A DNA stretch of 64,000 bases from Oscillospiraceae bacterium (lineage in GTDB: Bacteria; Bacillota; Clostridia; Oscillospirales; Oscillospiraceae): NCBI GenBank assembly GCA_017434755.1, contig JAFRER010000010.1, positions 1 to 64,000 on the forward strand. Reading direction: 5' to 3'. Below the pieces are notes generated by a model. That model was not told the origin of the DNA and did not search any database. It saw nothing but the letters and a program-made list of their open reading frames with translations. The position numbers and the translations under genes were made by a program. Each line of letters begins with the position of its first letter. Position 1 is the stretch's first letter. Shown here piece after piece: positions 50,830-60,199 of the stretch.

Positions 50830-51669
50830 TCATATTATTTCGTAATGTTCCAGCGCCCTCGCGATCCCCGCGTCGTTGTTTGAAGCGGTCACATACGAGG
50901 CGTTTTCCTTTATCAGGGGATCGGCATTCTCCATCGCAACGGAGATCCCGGCAAACTGCATCATGTCCAGATCATTGAGACCGTCGCCGAAGGCCATCAC
51001 CTCCGAAGGGCCGATCCCGAGCCTGCGGCACAGCGCGGCGAGCGCCTGTCCCTTCGTGGCTTCGGCTGAATTGATTTCGATGTTGTTCGGCAGAGACGTG
51101 CTGATGACCAGATCGGGAAACAGCTGCGGCAGAATTCGAAGCTGACGGATCCGTTCTTCCGGATCCCGGAAATACATCTGCATCTTCTGCACAGGGCCGT
51201 TCCGGGCAATGAGAAAGGCCCGCAGATCGGCCGTATCCTGCCTTGTCTCCAGGATATAGGAATGCAGCATGGCGTTCATCAGCGGTTCGGTGAAGTAATC
51301 ATCGGCTTTCTTCGCAAATGTGGTCTCTGTATGGCGCATGTTGTCCGTATAGCAGTCGTACAGCACGTCCAGAGTCTTCATGTGATCGAAGACCTGTAGC
51401 GCGCGGGCGAGCGGGATCTGCGCGGAACAGAGGACTTCATCCTCTTCTGCATCGTATACCTCGCCGCCGTTGGTGGTGATGAAAAAGCGGGCGGCAAGCT
51501 GCGTCCTCACGGGCTCCGGCATGAAGCGGTAGATCCTTCCGCTCGCGGGGACGATCAGGATGTTGTTTTCTGCAGCGGCACAGAGCGCGGAGATGTTGTC
51601 CGCGGGGATGTCCTTTCGGTCATCCAGCAGCGTGCCGTCAAGGTCGAAAGCGATAAGTCGGATATCCAT
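50830..51669 (-). CDS. HAD-superfamily (Cof/IIB) phosphatase
   Basis: A 279-residue sugar-phosphate or flavin-phosphate phosphatase. Nucleophile motif AFDLDGTLLDD, threonine/serine motif VPASGR, Lys in ATKGQAL and acidic motif VMAFGDGLNDLDMM, with an IIB cap between. The start is at 51669, after AGGAAG; the longer frame has no site. Substrate not predictable. Confidence 0.9.
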   Translation of the reverse strand: MDIRLIAFDLDGTLLDDRKDIPADNISALCAAAENNILIVPASGRIYRFMPEPVRTQLAARFFITTNGGEVYDAEEDEVLCSAQIPLARALQVFDHMKTLDVLYDCYTDNMRHTETTFAKKADDYFTEPLMNAMLHSYILETRQDTADLRAFLIARNGPVQKMQMYFRDPEERIRQLRILPQLFPDLVISTSLPNNIEINSAEATKGQALAALCRRLGIGPSEVMAFGDGLNDLDMMQFAGISVAMENADPLIKENASYVTASNNDAGIARALEHYEII

Positions 51670-51806
51670 GTTGTCTTCCTGTGATGATCGGATGCCTGTT
51701 ATTATCCGATGAGAAACCGTTATTTGCAATAGTTTTTTCAGCGACAGAGACGCTTTTACAGTTAAAATAGCTGAAAAACGACAAATTAGCTTGCAAATTA
51801 TCATAA

Positions 51807-51822
51807 AATAAGATATCTTATT
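51807..51822. promoter_or_regulatory. 16-bp perfect palindrome upstream of the LysR gene
   Basis: AATAAGATATCTTATT, in the 215-bp AT-rich gap between the divergent HAD and LysR genes. It is 63 bp from the LysR start and a likely operator. Confidence 0.6.
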
Positions 51823-51884
51823 ACATATTTGAATTTTACTAACGGAAGAACCTGCATTATATTTACGATTGTCGGAGATCTCCT

Positions 51885-52799
51885 ATGCAGAACAAGGATA
51901 TCGAGCTGTTTCTGGAGCTTGTGAAAACGAGAAATATCTCCAAGGCCGCCGAGAACATGTTCATCTCGCAGTCGGTCATCAGTACGCGGCTGAAGAGTCT
52001 TGAGGATGAGCTCGGATACGCGCTTTTTCACAGGGCCAGAGGAATACGGGAGATAGAACTCACCCGGCCGGGAAGGGAATTCGTCAGCGTGGCGACCCGC
52101 ATGCACAACCTTTACGCCGAGGCCGAGCTTCTCCGTCTGCAGACGAGGTATTCCCTGAACATCGCCGCTCCCGAGAGCGTTTACTGTGATTTTCTTGAGG
52201 AACTGGTACTGCGGATCTTCCGGAATGTTCCGGAGCTCCGGCTGTCCGTCATGATGAAGGACTCCTCCGAGGTTTATGACCTTATGGAGAACGGGCAGAT
52301 AGACTTTGGTTTTGCTTCCTACGAATCGAGCCATTCCAATATTAAACATGAACCGGTGTTTTCACAGGACGAATGCCTTGTGTTCGCCGGAGAGGATCAT
52401 CCCGGGGGAGATCCCGTATCTCCCGCCGACCTTGATCCCGAAAAGGAGATACGGCTCACGGGCGGCAACTTTTCGAACGTGGCCCAGTGGAGAGACGTCT
52501 GGTTCGCCGGACAGGACAGATGCCGGATCATGGTCAATTCCCCGCATATGATCGTCAAGTACCTCATTGAACCCGGCAGCTGGGCGATCCTTCCTCTTGC
52601 CACCGCCCGCATGCTCTCAGCGCTCTATGCGATAAGGATCTGTGAACTGACCGATGCTCCCGAGAGCAGAAAGATCTATCTTCTACGGCACATAGGGGCG
52701 AACAAAGGCTCCGATGATGCCGCGAGAATATTCGAGAAGGAGCTGGAGCTCTATCTCGAGGAAAGAAAAAACAATACTACGGAGGAAAATGAAAAATGA
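51885..52799 (+). CDS. LysR-type regulator of the TAXI transporter
   Basis: A 304-residue LysR regulator. The HTH is DIELFLELVKTRNISKAAENMFISQSVISTRLKSLEDELG, and the effector domain starts after residue 90. The stop overlaps the start of the solute-binding-protein gene (ATGA), so it is made with the transporter and likely responds to its substrate. LysR genes are more often divergent from their targets. GGAGATCTCCT precedes the ATG. Confidence 0.9.
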   Translation: MQNKDIELFLELVKTRNISKAAENMFISQSVISTRLKSLEDELGYALFHRARGIREIELTRPGREFVSVATRMHNLYAEAELLRLQTRYSLNIAAPESVYCDFLEELVLRIFRNVPELRLSVMMKDSSEVYDLMENGQIDFGFASYESSHSNIKHEPVFSQDECLVFAGEDHPGGDPVSPADLDPEKEIRLTGGNFSNVAQWRDVWFAGQDRCRIMVNSPHMIVKYLIEPGSWAILPLATARMLSALYAIRICELTDAPESRKIYLLRHIGANKGSDDAARIFEKELELYLEERKNNTTEENEK

Positions 52800-53842
52800 A
52801 GAAACTCATTGCATTAGCGCTTGCAGCCGTCATGGTCTTCGCCCTGTGCGCCTGCGGAAGCACTGCCGCTCCGGCTGCTGACACCACTGTCGCCGCTCCC
52901 GCGGAAAAACCTGCCGATACCCCGGCGGAAACCACTGTCGCCACTCCGTCCGCAAAGCTGACGATGGGCACCGGCGGTGAAGCCGGCACCTATTACGCAT
53001 TCGGCGGCGTTCTGGGCGGATACGTTACCCAGAACACCGACATCTCCGTCAACGTCGTCTCTTCCGGCGGCAGCGCTGCAAATATCACCGGTATCGTAGT
53101 CGACGGGATCTTTGATCTCGCTACCGTGCAGTCTGACGTCATGACCTATGCCTTCAACGGGACCAACAGCTTCGCCGAAAGCGGCGCGCTGGACGGCTTC
53201 CGCGTGCTCGGCGGCCTGTATGCCGAGACGGTCCAGATCGTCACCACCAATCCCGACATCAAGACAGTCGCTGATCTCAAAGGCAAGAACGTCTGCGTCG
53301 GCGACGTCGGCTCCGGCACATACTTCAACGCGGTCGACATTCTCGCCGCCTACGGCATGACCCTTGATGATATCAAGCCCAAGTACGAGTCCTTCGGCGC
53401 ATCCACCGAGAGCCTGCGTGACGGCAAGATCGACGCCGCCTTCACTACTGCCGGCGCTCCCACCCCCTCGATCGTAGATCTGGCCACGACCAACAGCGTG
53501 TACCTCGTCTCCATTGACGATGAGCATATGGCTGGTCTGCTTGAAGCCTGCCCCTGGTACGCTTCCTACACGATCCCCGGAGGCACCTACAAAGGCCTTG
53601 ACACCGATGCCGTGACCGTCACCGTAAAAGCCACGCTGGTATGCCGCGCCGACCTTGATGACGACGTTGCGTACGCGATCGTCTCTACGATCTTCAACAA
53701 CACCGATGCGATCGCTGAGCTTCACGCCAAAGGCGCCGAGCTTTCCCTTGACTTTGCCACCGACGGCATCGCAGTTCCCTTCGCCAAGGGCGCTGCTGCC
53801 TTCTATGCCGAGAACGGCATCACCGTGGATACGGTCGACTGA
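52796..53842 (+). CDS. TAXI-family TRAP solute-binding lipoprotein
   Basis: A 348-residue extracytoplasmic binding protein. The lipobox is FALCAC, followed by an Ala/Pro/Thr linker of 35 residues. The TAXI pattern is clear: LTMGTGGEAGTYYAFGGVLG, SSGGSAANITGI, VCVGDVGSGTYFNA and DAAFTTAGAPTPS. TAXI systems often carry glutamate-like or other small acids, but the ligand cannot be read from sequence. It is directly followed by its permease gene. Confidence 0.92.
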   Translation: MKKLIALALAAVMVFALCACGSTAAPAADTTVAAPAEKPADTPAETTVATPSAKLTMGTGGEAGTYYAFGGVLGGYVTQNTDISVNVVSSGGSAANITGIVVDGIFDLATVQSDVMTYAFNGTNSFAESGALDGFRVLGGLYAETVQIVTTNPDIKTVADLKGKNVCVGDVGSGTYFNAVDILAAYGMTLDDIKPKYESFGASTESLRDGKIDAAFTTAGAPTPSIVDLATTNSVYLVSIDDEHMAGLLEACPWYASYTIPGGTYKGLDTDAVTVTVKATLVCRADLDDDVAYAIVSTIFNNTDAIAELHAKGAELSLDFATDGIAVPFAKGAAAFYAENGITVDTVD

Positions 53843-53863
53843 GTTCCGCACATAAAGAATAAT

Positions 53864-53900
53864 ACGGAGCGCCGCTCAAGCGAACGGCGCTCCTCGTCCC
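53864..53900 (+). terminator. Hairpin between binding protein and permease
   Basis: GGAGCGCCG (53866-53874) pairs with CGGCGCTCC (53885-53893), then TCGTCCCGTTTTT. Such stems after a binding-protein gene usually reduce permease expression relative to it. Confidence 0.6.
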
Positions 53901-53952
53901 GTTTTTCGGGACTTCCGCATAACCCCGATTACCGCTGAGAGGAGTCGCGCTT

Positions 53953-56079
53953 ATGGCACCGACAGACAAGACAACGGAAAAAGACCTTCCTATCCAGACC
54001 GCTGCTGAAGAGGCCGCTTTTGATCAGGCCGCGATGGACGAGGTCATGCGAAAATATGACCGCGAATCCAACACCCGTATCTGGGAGGGTTGGCAGAAGT
54101 GGGCCGTATATGCCGTCATGGCGCTCTTCTCCCTGTTCGTGATATACGTCACGCTCTTTGCCACCTGGCTGGATCTGGTGCGCTATCCGTCTTTCATGGG
54201 CGGCGTGCTGCTGATAGGCTATCTCGTTTTTCCCGTGAAAAAGGGGTTACAGAAGGTCAATCACATCCCCTGGTATGACTGGATCCTGATGCTGGCGGGT
54301 ACCGCGGCGTTCTTTTACGTGGTGCTGAATGCCAAGGATCTGACCGTGCGGCTGGGGATGTCGCAGATCCGCCCCTATGAGGTGGTCATAGCCGTTATCG
54401 GTGTTCTGGCGACACTGGAGCTCTGCCGCCGTAGCGTGGGCATTCCGATCCTGTGCGTGGCGGGCGTTTTCCTCATCTACGCGCTTTACTATTACGCCTC
54501 CTCCAAGGGGCTCGGGATAGGGCGTGCCGTGCGCAACGTCTCCGTCAGCCTGTTCTACAAGGTGCAGGGTGGCGGCATACTCAGCACGCCGGTGCAGGTA
54601 TGCTCGAAGTTCATCATCGTATTTATCATATTCGGCGCATTTCTGGAACGCACCGGCATCTCCCAGTTCTTTATCGACCTGGCGAACTCTCTGGTCGGCC
54701 GCTTTTCGGGCGGCCCGGCCAAGGTGGCGGTTATTTCCTCGGCTCTGTGCGGGATGGTTTCCGGCTCATCCGTTGGCAACACGGTCACGACCGGATCGGT
54801 CACCATACCGATGATGAAGAAGACAGGCTATAAGGGGGAATTCGCGGGAGCCGTGGAGGCGGCAGCCTCCACCGGAGGCCAGATCATGCCGCCCATTATG
54901 GGCGCTGCAGCCTTCCTTATGGCCGAATATGTCGGCGTACCTTATTCAAACATCATCGTCCGGGCGATCCTGCCGGCTATTCTGTATTTCACGGGCATAT
55001 TCATAGCAGTCCACCTTGAGGCAAAAAAGCTCGGCCTGCGCGGCATCGAGAAGGAGAAGCTGCCGGTGCTGAAGCTGCTGCTGAAGAGGATCTACCTGCT
55101 TCTGCCGCTGGTCATCCTGGTGTATCTCGTCTCTTCGGGAAGCAACACGATGGCCTTTGCCGCAGCGATCGCGATATTGTTCGCCGTTACGGTCGCGAAT
55201 GCGCACCGAGATCCGATCCTTGCCTGTATCGGCATCGCCGCCCTGCTGGGCTATCTGTTCCTCGGCCTGACGGGATATCTGAAACTGGCGCTCCTGCTTG
55301 TGGCGATCGCCTGCACGGTGATCTGCATGTTCAAAAAGGAAGCGGTCATGAGCCCTGCCGTTCTGTTTGATGCGCTTGCAAACGGCGCGAAAAGCTCCGT
55401 CACGGTGGCGGCGGCCTGCGGCGTAGCGGGCATCATCGGCGGCTGCATCACGATAACGGGGCTTGCCTCGCAGATCATCACCGCGATTATCACGCTCTCC
55501 CACGGCTCGGTGCTCATCGCGCTGTTCTTCACCATGCTCTGCTGCATTGTGCTGGGCATGGGTGTGCCGACGACCGCGAACTACTGCATCATGGCATCGA
55601 CCTGCGCGCCGATCCTGATCCAGCTGGGTATCCCGGTGCTGGCGGCGCATTTCTTCGTGTTCTATTTCGGCATTGTGGCTGACATCACGCCTCCTGTCGC
55701 CCTTGCGGCATATGCCGGTTCGGCGATAGCGAAGTCCAATCCGATGAAAACGGGCGTCAATGCGACCAAACTCGCCATAGGCGCATTCATCGTGCCCTAT
55801 ATCTTTGCCATGAACCCTGCGGTGCTCTTCATAGACACCACCGCTCTCCAGGTCATCCAGATAGTCGTGACTTCGCTGCTGGGGATCTTCGGCGTCGCGG
55901 CGGCGATGAACGGGTTTCTTTTCCGGAAGATGCACTGGATCATACGGGTGATCGCCTGCGCCGGCGGACTGCTCATGATGGATCCGAAGCTGATAACGGA
56001 TATAGTCGGCATAGCAATCCTTGCGCTGGTGGTTGTCTGGCAGAGATTCGGCGGAAGGAAAAACGCGGCCGCAGCCTGA
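53953..56079 (+). CDS. TAXI-TRAP transporter permease, fused small and large subunits
   Basis: A 708-residue integral membrane protein. The first 60 residues are cytosolic. Four hydrophobic segments (about 60-190) form the DctQ-like part, and about 12-14 segments make the DctM-like part with the conserved TRAP stretches AAASTGGQIMPPIMGAAAF and GMGVPTTANYCIMAS. The fused 4TM/12TM form is typical for TAXI systems. It imports solute delivered by the preceding lipoprotein using an ion gradient. GAGAGGAG precedes the ATG. Confidence 0.93.
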   Translation: MAPTDKTTEKDLPIQTAAEEAAFDQAAMDEVMRKYDRESNTRIWEGWQKWAVYAVMALFSLFVIYVTLFATWLDLVRYPSFMGGVLLIGYLVFPVKKGLQKVNHIPWYDWILMLAGTAAFFYVVLNAKDLTVRLGMSQIRPYEVVIAVIGVLATLELCRRSVGIPILCVAGVFLIYALYYYASSKGLGIGRAVRNVSVSLFYKVQGGGILSTPVQVCSKFIIVFIIFGAFLERTGISQFFIDLANSLVGRFSGGPAKVAVISSALCGMVSGSSVGNTVTTGSVTIPMMKKTGYKGEFAGAVEAAASTGGQIMPPIMGAAAFLMAEYVGVPYSNIIVRAILPAILYFTGIFIAVHLEAKKLGLRGIEKEKLPVLKLLLKRIYLLLPLVILVYLVSSGSNTMAFAAAIAILFAVTVANAHRDPILACIGIAALLGYLFLGLTGYLKLALLLVAIACTVICMFKKEAVMSPAVLFDALANGAKSSVTVAAACGVAGIIGGCITITGLASQIITAIITLSHGSVLIALFFTMLCCIVLGMGVPTTANYCIMASTCAPILIQLGIPVLAAHFFVFYFGIVADITPPVALAAYAGSAIAKSNPMKTGVNATKLAIGAFIVPYIFAMNPAVLFIDTTALQVIQIVVTSLLGIFGVAAAMNGFLFRKMHWIIRVIACAGGLLMMDPKLITDIVGIAILALVVVWQRFGGRKNAAAA

Positions 56080-56120
56080 GAAAAAACTATATATGTGGCC
56101 TTCTCAGTGGCCGGAACACA

Positions 56121-56157
56121 ATATACGGGGGTGAAATAAACACCCCCGTATTTTTGT
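56121..56157 (+). terminator. Terminator of the TAXI operon
   Basis: ATACGGGGGTG (56123-56133) pairs with CACCCCCGTAT (56141-56151), followed by TTTTTG. Confidence 0.9.
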
Positions 56158-56211
56158 TGAGAACGCACAAAAAAAACACTGAAAATTTTTACAAAATACT
56201 GAAAATATTTG

Positions 56212-56240
56212 TTGACAAACAGGGGGTCAGTTGCTATATT
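56212..56240 (+). promoter_or_regulatory. rpsJp: Promoter of the S10 ribosomal operon
   Basis: TTGACA (56212-56217), 17 bp, TATATT (56235-56240), with A/T-rich DNA (56160-56210) upstream that may act as an UP element. The leader is about 305 nt. Confidence 0.85.
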
Positions 56241-56325
56241 AATAGGGCGCGCGCTCAGCGCGTATATGCGATGAAGCGGGAGATTGCTTGCGGAGCTGCG
56301 AGGTAACTTCCGTGGAGTATGTCCG

Positions 56326-56440
56326 GTATCCGGAAGAATTTGCCGGATACACAATCGGGCGGCTGAAACCCTGTCAGATATGCTTGCGTATATCACACGG
56401 ACGGGATTTGACCGGCTGAAGACAGCCGGTTTGTTTTTCG
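56326..56440 (+). promoter_or_regulatory. S10 leader with internal terminator
   Basis: A hairpin, GTATCCGG (56326-56333) with CCGGATAC (56343-56350), is followed by ACCGGCTG (56411-56418) paired with CAGCCGGT (56423-56430) and then TTGTTTTT. The second is a typical intrinsic terminator placed 110 nt before rpsJ, so the operon is probably controlled by attenuation. The regulator is not visible. Confidence 0.7.
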
Positions 56441-56551
56441 GACGTGGTTTGATACGCACGGTAGAGTGTATAAGATTTGGTTTCATCCGTACGCATAGAA
56501 AAGGCGGCTCCCCAATGGCTGCCGGAAACGTACGAAAAAAGGAGAAAACAC

Positions 56552-56866
56552 ATGGCAAACACCAAGAACATGATCCGTATCCGCCTCAAGGCATACGATC
56601 ACCAGCTCATCGACAAGGCCGCCGAGACGATCGTCGAAGCCGCCAAGCGCACGGACGCGAAGGTCTCCGGACCCATCCCCCTGCCGACCAAGACCGAGAT
56701 CGTCACCATCCTGCGTGCCGTCCATAAATATAAGGACAGCCGTGAGCAGTTCGAGCGCCGTACCCACAAGCGCCTCATCGATATCATGAGCCCCACCTCC
56801 AAGACGGTCGAAGCTCTGATGAACCTCGAGGTCCCTGCGGGTGTGGAAATCGAGATCAAGCTCTGA
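56552..56866 (+). CDS. rpsJ: Ribosomal protein S10
   Basis: A 104-residue small-subunit protein, first gene of the operon. [19 protein letters not shown] and [16 protein letters not shown] are family marks. The start is at 56552 after AAAAAAGGAG; the frame extends further upstream in the leader without a site. A structured 151-bp gap separates it from rplC. Confidence 0.98.
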   Translation: MANTKNMIRIRLKAYDHQLIDKAAETIVEAAKRTDAKVSGPIPLPTKTEIVTILRAVHKYKDSREQFERRTHKRLIDIMSPTSKTVEALMNLEVPAGVEIEIKL

Positions 56867-56884
56867 TCTCACAGCAAGACCCTG

Positions 56885-56990
56885 ACCCGTTTTTAATCCG
56901 GAAAAGCCGGAGACCCAATGTCTGCAGCTTGCGAGTGCAGACGGGTTAAGTTGCCAGCCTCCGGGCGCCGAGCGACCCATGCTGGGCAAC
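56885..56990 (+). promoter_or_regulatory. Structured intercistronic RNA, rpsJ-rplC
   Basis: Stems: TCCGG 56897-56901 with 56907-56911; GTCTGCA 56920-56926 with 56936-56942; GTTGCC 56950-56955 with 56985-56990; and ACCCGT 56885-56890 with 56941-56946, which competes with the second. The S10 operon gaps elsewhere in this window are 2-20 bp, so the length is notable. Confidence 0.5.
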
Positions 56991-57017
56991 CAATAACCAA
57001 AGGAGGAAGATTTAATA

Positions 57018-57746
57018 ATGAAGAAAGCCATTATCGGCAAGAAGGTCGGGATGTCCCAGATCTTCGACGAGGCGGGGAAAGTCATTCCCGTCACCATCAT
57101 CGAGGCCGGCCCCTGCGTGGTCGTCCAAAAGATGACGGAGGAAAAGGAAGGCTACCGCGCCGTTCAGCTCGGCTTTGAAGAAGTCGCTGAAAAGAAACTC
57201 AGCCAGCCTGAGCAGGGCCACCTGAAAAAGGCAGGCGTGGGTATGATGAAAAACCTTAAGGAGTTCCGCCTTGAGGACGACAGCAAGCTCGAAGTCGGTG
57301 ATATCGTAAAGGCCGACGTCTTCGCTGAGGGAGACAAGGTCGATGTCACGGGCATCAGCAAGGGCAAAGGCTACGCCGGTGTTATCAAACGCTGGGGCCA
57401 GGGCCGCACCCCCACCAGCCACGGCGGCGGACCCGTCCACCGTCATGCGGGCTCCATGGGTTCGAGCACCGATCCTTCCCGCATCATGCCGGGAAAGAAG
57501 CAGGCCGGCCACATGGGCGTCGAGCAGGTGACTGTTCAGAACCTTGATGTCGTCAAGGTCGACGCGGAGCTCAATCTGATTGCCATCCGCGGTGCCGTTC
57601 CCGGACCCAAGGGCGGGATCATCTACATCAAAGATACTGTCAAGACTCAGCCCGTCAAGAAGGGCGAAGGCGCCGCTGTCAGTGTCAACCCGCAGAAGGC
57701 TTCTGCCCGTGTCAATCCGCAGAAGGCGTCCGCGAGGACAAAATAA
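57018..57746 (+). CDS. rplC: Ribosomal protein L3
   Basis: A 242-residue large-subunit protein, longer than the usual 210. The L3 loop near the peptidyl-transferase centre is present ([20 protein letters not shown]), as is [11 protein letters not shown]. The final 30 residues are a tail with a duplicated nine-residue unit, VNPQKASAR, encoded by 27-bp direct repeats near 57684 and 57711. AAAGGAGG precedes the ATG. Confidence 0.97.
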   Translation: MKKAIIGKKVGMSQIFDEAGKVIPVTIIEAGPCVVVQKMTEEKEGYRAVQLGFEEVAEKKLSQPEQGHLKKAGVGMMKNLKEFRLEDDSKLEVGDIVKADVFAEGDKVDVTGISKGKGYAGVIKRWGQGRTPTSHGGGPVHRHAGSMGSSTDPSRIMPGKKQAGHMGVEQVTVQNLDVVKVDAELNLIAIRGAVPGPKGGIIYIKDTVKTQPVKKGEGAAVSVNPQKASARVNPQKASARTK

Positions 57747-57765
57747 GGAAAGGAGAGCAGCATAA

Positions 57766-58389
57766 ATGCCTAAAGCGAATGTTTTCAATATGGCAGGCGA
57801 GAAGATCGGCGAGATCGAGCTCTCCGAAGCCATTTTCGGCATTGAGCCGAACAAGAGCGTCCTGCATGACTACGTCAAAATGCATCTTGCAAATTGCCGT
57901 CAGGGCACCCAGAGCGCTCTCACCAAGGGCGAGGTCGACTTCACGACCAAGAAGCCCTGGCGTCAGAAGGGTACCGGCCGCGCCCGTGCCGGTTATGCGG
58001 GATCTCCCGTATGGACCCACGGCGGCGTAGCGTTCGCACCCAAGCCCCGCGATTACAGCTACAGCCTCAACAAGAAGGTAAAGCGCCTGGCTCTCAAGTC
58101 CGCGCTGTCCGCAAAGGCTGCCGAGGATGAGATCATCGTGGTCGACTCCATCGCGATGGATGAGATCAAGACCAAGACCTTCAAGACCTTCCTCGAGAAG
58201 ATCGGCGTCAGCGGAAAGGCCCTCGTCGTCACCGAGAACGTTGATGACGCCGTTGTGAAATCCGCCCGCAACCTCGCAGGTGTCACCACCACCTTCGCGA
58301 ACATCCTTGACCCCTACATGATTCTTACCAGCGGCAAGCTCGTCGTAGACAAGGCTGCGCTTGCCAAGATCGAGGAGGTGTACGCCTGA
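57766..58389 (+). CDS. rplD: Ribosomal protein L4
   Basis: A 207-residue large-subunit protein. The loop that lines the exit tunnel is seen in KKPWRQKGTGRARAG, followed by WTHGGVAFAPKPRDY. In several bacteria L4 also represses its own operon. The stop overlaps the L23 start by one base (TGATG). Confidence 0.98.
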   Translation: MPKANVFNMAGEKIGEIELSEAIFGIEPNKSVLHDYVKMHLANCRQGTQSALTKGEVDFTTKKPWRQKGTGRARAGYAGSPVWTHGGVAFAPKPRDYSYSLNKKVKRLALKSALSAKAAEDEIIVVDSIAMDEIKTKTFKTFLEKIGVSGKALVVTENVDDAVVKSARNLAGVTTTFANILDPYMILTSGKLVVDKAALAKIEEVYA

Positions 58390-58685
58390 TGAGAACAGCA
58401 TATGATGTAGTCATCCGCCCGATCATCACCGAGCAGTCCATGGAAGACCTGGATATCAAGAAGTACGCGTTTGAAGTGGCGAAGGACGCCAACAAGATCG
58501 AGATCAAGAAGGCCGTCGAGGAGATCTTCGGCGTAAAGGTCATCAAGGTCACCACCACCAACGTCCCCGGAAAGAAGAAGAGAACCGGAGCCTATCCCTA
58601 CGGAATGACTCCCTCCTGGAAAAAGGCTGTTGTAAAGCTCAGCGCCGATTCCAAGGACATTGAGATCTTCGAAGGCATGGCATAA
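58389..58685 (+). CDS. rplW: Ribosomal protein L23
   Basis: A 98-residue protein at the tunnel exit, where trigger factor and SRP dock. TAYDVVIRPIITEQSM and a loop, GKKKRTGAYPYGMTPSWKKA, mark the family. One-base overlap with L4. Confidence 0.97.
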   Translation: MRTAYDVVIRPIITEQSMEDLDIKKYAFEVAKDANKIEIKKAVEEIFGVKVIKVTTTNVPGKKKRTGAYPYGMTPSWKKAVVKLSADSKDIEIFEGMA

Positions 58686-58698
58686 GGAGGATTGAAGA

Positions 58699-59535
58699 AT
58701 GTCTATCAAAACATACAGACCCACCACTCCTGCCAGAAGACAGATGACAGTCTCCGGTTTTGACGGAGTCGAGAAGCATGTCAAGCCCGAAAAGAGCCTG
58801 CTGGCGCCTCTCAAGAAGCATTCAGGACGCAACAGCTACGGACGCATCACCGTCCGTCACCAGGGCGGCGGGAACAGACAGAAATACCGTATAATCGATT
58901 TCAAGCGCAACAAGCTCGATATGAACGCCACCGTGCTCCGCATCGAGTATGACCCCAACCGCAGCGCGTTCATCGCCCTGTGCGAGTATGAAGACGGCGA
59001 GCGCCGCTACATCCTGGCTCCTGTCAGTCTGAACAAGGGCGATGTGATCACATCCTCCGCAAACGCTGACATCAAGCCCGGCAACGCGCTTCCTCTCGCC
59101 AACATCCCTGTCGGCACCATCATCCACAACATCGAGCTTTACCCCGGCAAGGGCGCCCAGCTCGTCCGTTCCGCGGGTGTTGCCGCTCAGCTGATGGCCA
59201 AGGAGAACGGGATGGCGACCGTACGCCTTCCTTCCGGTGAGATGCGCAAGGTCCGCCTCGACTGCTTCGCAACGATCGGTCAGGTCGGAAACATCGACCA
59301 TGCCAATATCCACATCGGCAAGGCCGGCCGCAAACGCCACATGGGCATCCGCCCGACAGTCCGCGGTTCCGTCATGAACCCGGTCGATCACCCCCACGGC
59401 GGCGGTGAAGGCAAGTCCCCCGTCGGCCGTCCCGGCCCTGTAACTCCCTGGGGCAAGCCTGCACTCGGTTACAAGACCCGCAAGACTAAGAACCCCACCG
59501 ATAAGTTCATAGTCAAGCGCCGCAACGCGAAGTAA
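58699..59535 (+). CDS. rplB: Ribosomal protein L2
   Basis: A 278-residue protein at the subunit interface needed for peptidyl transfer. The motif [18 protein letters not shown] carries the conserved His. AAGGAGG precedes the start. Full length with the basic C terminus (KRRNAK). Confidence 0.98.
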   Translation: MSIKTYRPTTPARRQMTVSGFDGVEKHVKPEKSLLAPLKKHSGRNSYGRITVRHQGGGNRQKYRIIDFKRNKLDMNATVLRIEYDPNRSAFIALCEYEDGERRYILAPVSLNKGDVITSSANADIKPGNALPLANIPVGTIIHNIELYPGKGAQLVRSAGVAAQLMAKENGMATVRLPSGEMRKVRLDCFATIGQVGNIDHANIHIGKAGRKRHMGIRPTVRGSVMNPVDHPHGGGEGKSPVGRPGPVTPWGKPALGYKTRKTKNPTDKFIVKRRNAK

Positions 59536-59549
59536 GGAGGGAACAGTAA

Positions 59550-59822
59550 ATGAGCAGAAGTTTGAAGAAAGGCCCCTTCGCCGCTCCCGAGCTGCTGAAG
59601 AGAGTCGATGAAATGAACAAGAGCGGAAACAAGGCCGTTATCAAGACCTGGTCCCGCGCGTCCACCATATTCCCGTCCTTCGTCGGACATACCATCGCGG
59701 TCCATGACGGTCGCCGCCATGTTCCCGTGTACGTCACCGAAGACATGGTCGGACACAAGCTCGGCGAGTTTGCTCCCACCCGTACCTTCCGCGGTCACTC
59801 CGGCGGAAAGACCGGCAAGTAA
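59550..59822 (+). CDS. rpsS: Ribosomal protein S19
   Basis: A 90-residue head protein of the 30S subunit. It starts [19 protein letters not shown] and has [19 protein letters not shown]. It lies 14 bp from L2, with AAGGAGG. Confidence 0.98.
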   Translation: MSRSLKKGPFAAPELLKRVDEMNKSGNKAVIKTWSRASTIFPSFVGHTIAVHDGRRHVPVYVTEDMVGHKLGEFAPTRTFRGHSGGKTGK

Positions 59823-59834
59823 GGAGGAGAAAAC

Positions 59835-60182
59835 ATGGACGAAAAGAAAATAGCCCGTGCGGAACACAGATACGCACGCATTTCTCCCCGCAAGGTCGAG
59901 ATCATCTGCGATATGATCAGAGGCAAGGATGCCGATGTCGCGCTTGCTCTCATGGAGAACACTCCGAAAGCCGGCTGCGAGCTCATGATCAAAGTGCTCA
60001 AGAGCGCCATGGCGAACGCCGAGAACAATTTCGAGATGGATCCCGACAACCTCTATGTCTGCCAGACCTACGCCACCGCAGGCCCTATCCTCAAGAGAGG
60101 CAGACCCAGAGCACAGGGACGTATGTACCGCATAAACAAGCGCACCAGTCATATCATGATTGCTGTCGCTGAGAAAGACTAA
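59835..60182 (+). CDS. rplV: Ribosomal protein L22
   Basis: A 115-residue protein whose hairpin reaches into the tunnel ([18 protein letters not shown]). [18 protein letters not shown] starts the family domain. Confidence 0.97.
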   Translation: MDEKKIARAEHRYARISPRKVEIICDMIRGKDADVALALMENTPKAGCELMIKVLKSAMANAENNFEMDPDNLYVCQTYATAGPILKRGRPRAQGRMYRINKRTSHIMIAVAEKD

Positions 60183-60199
60183 GGGAAGGAGGCAGAATT

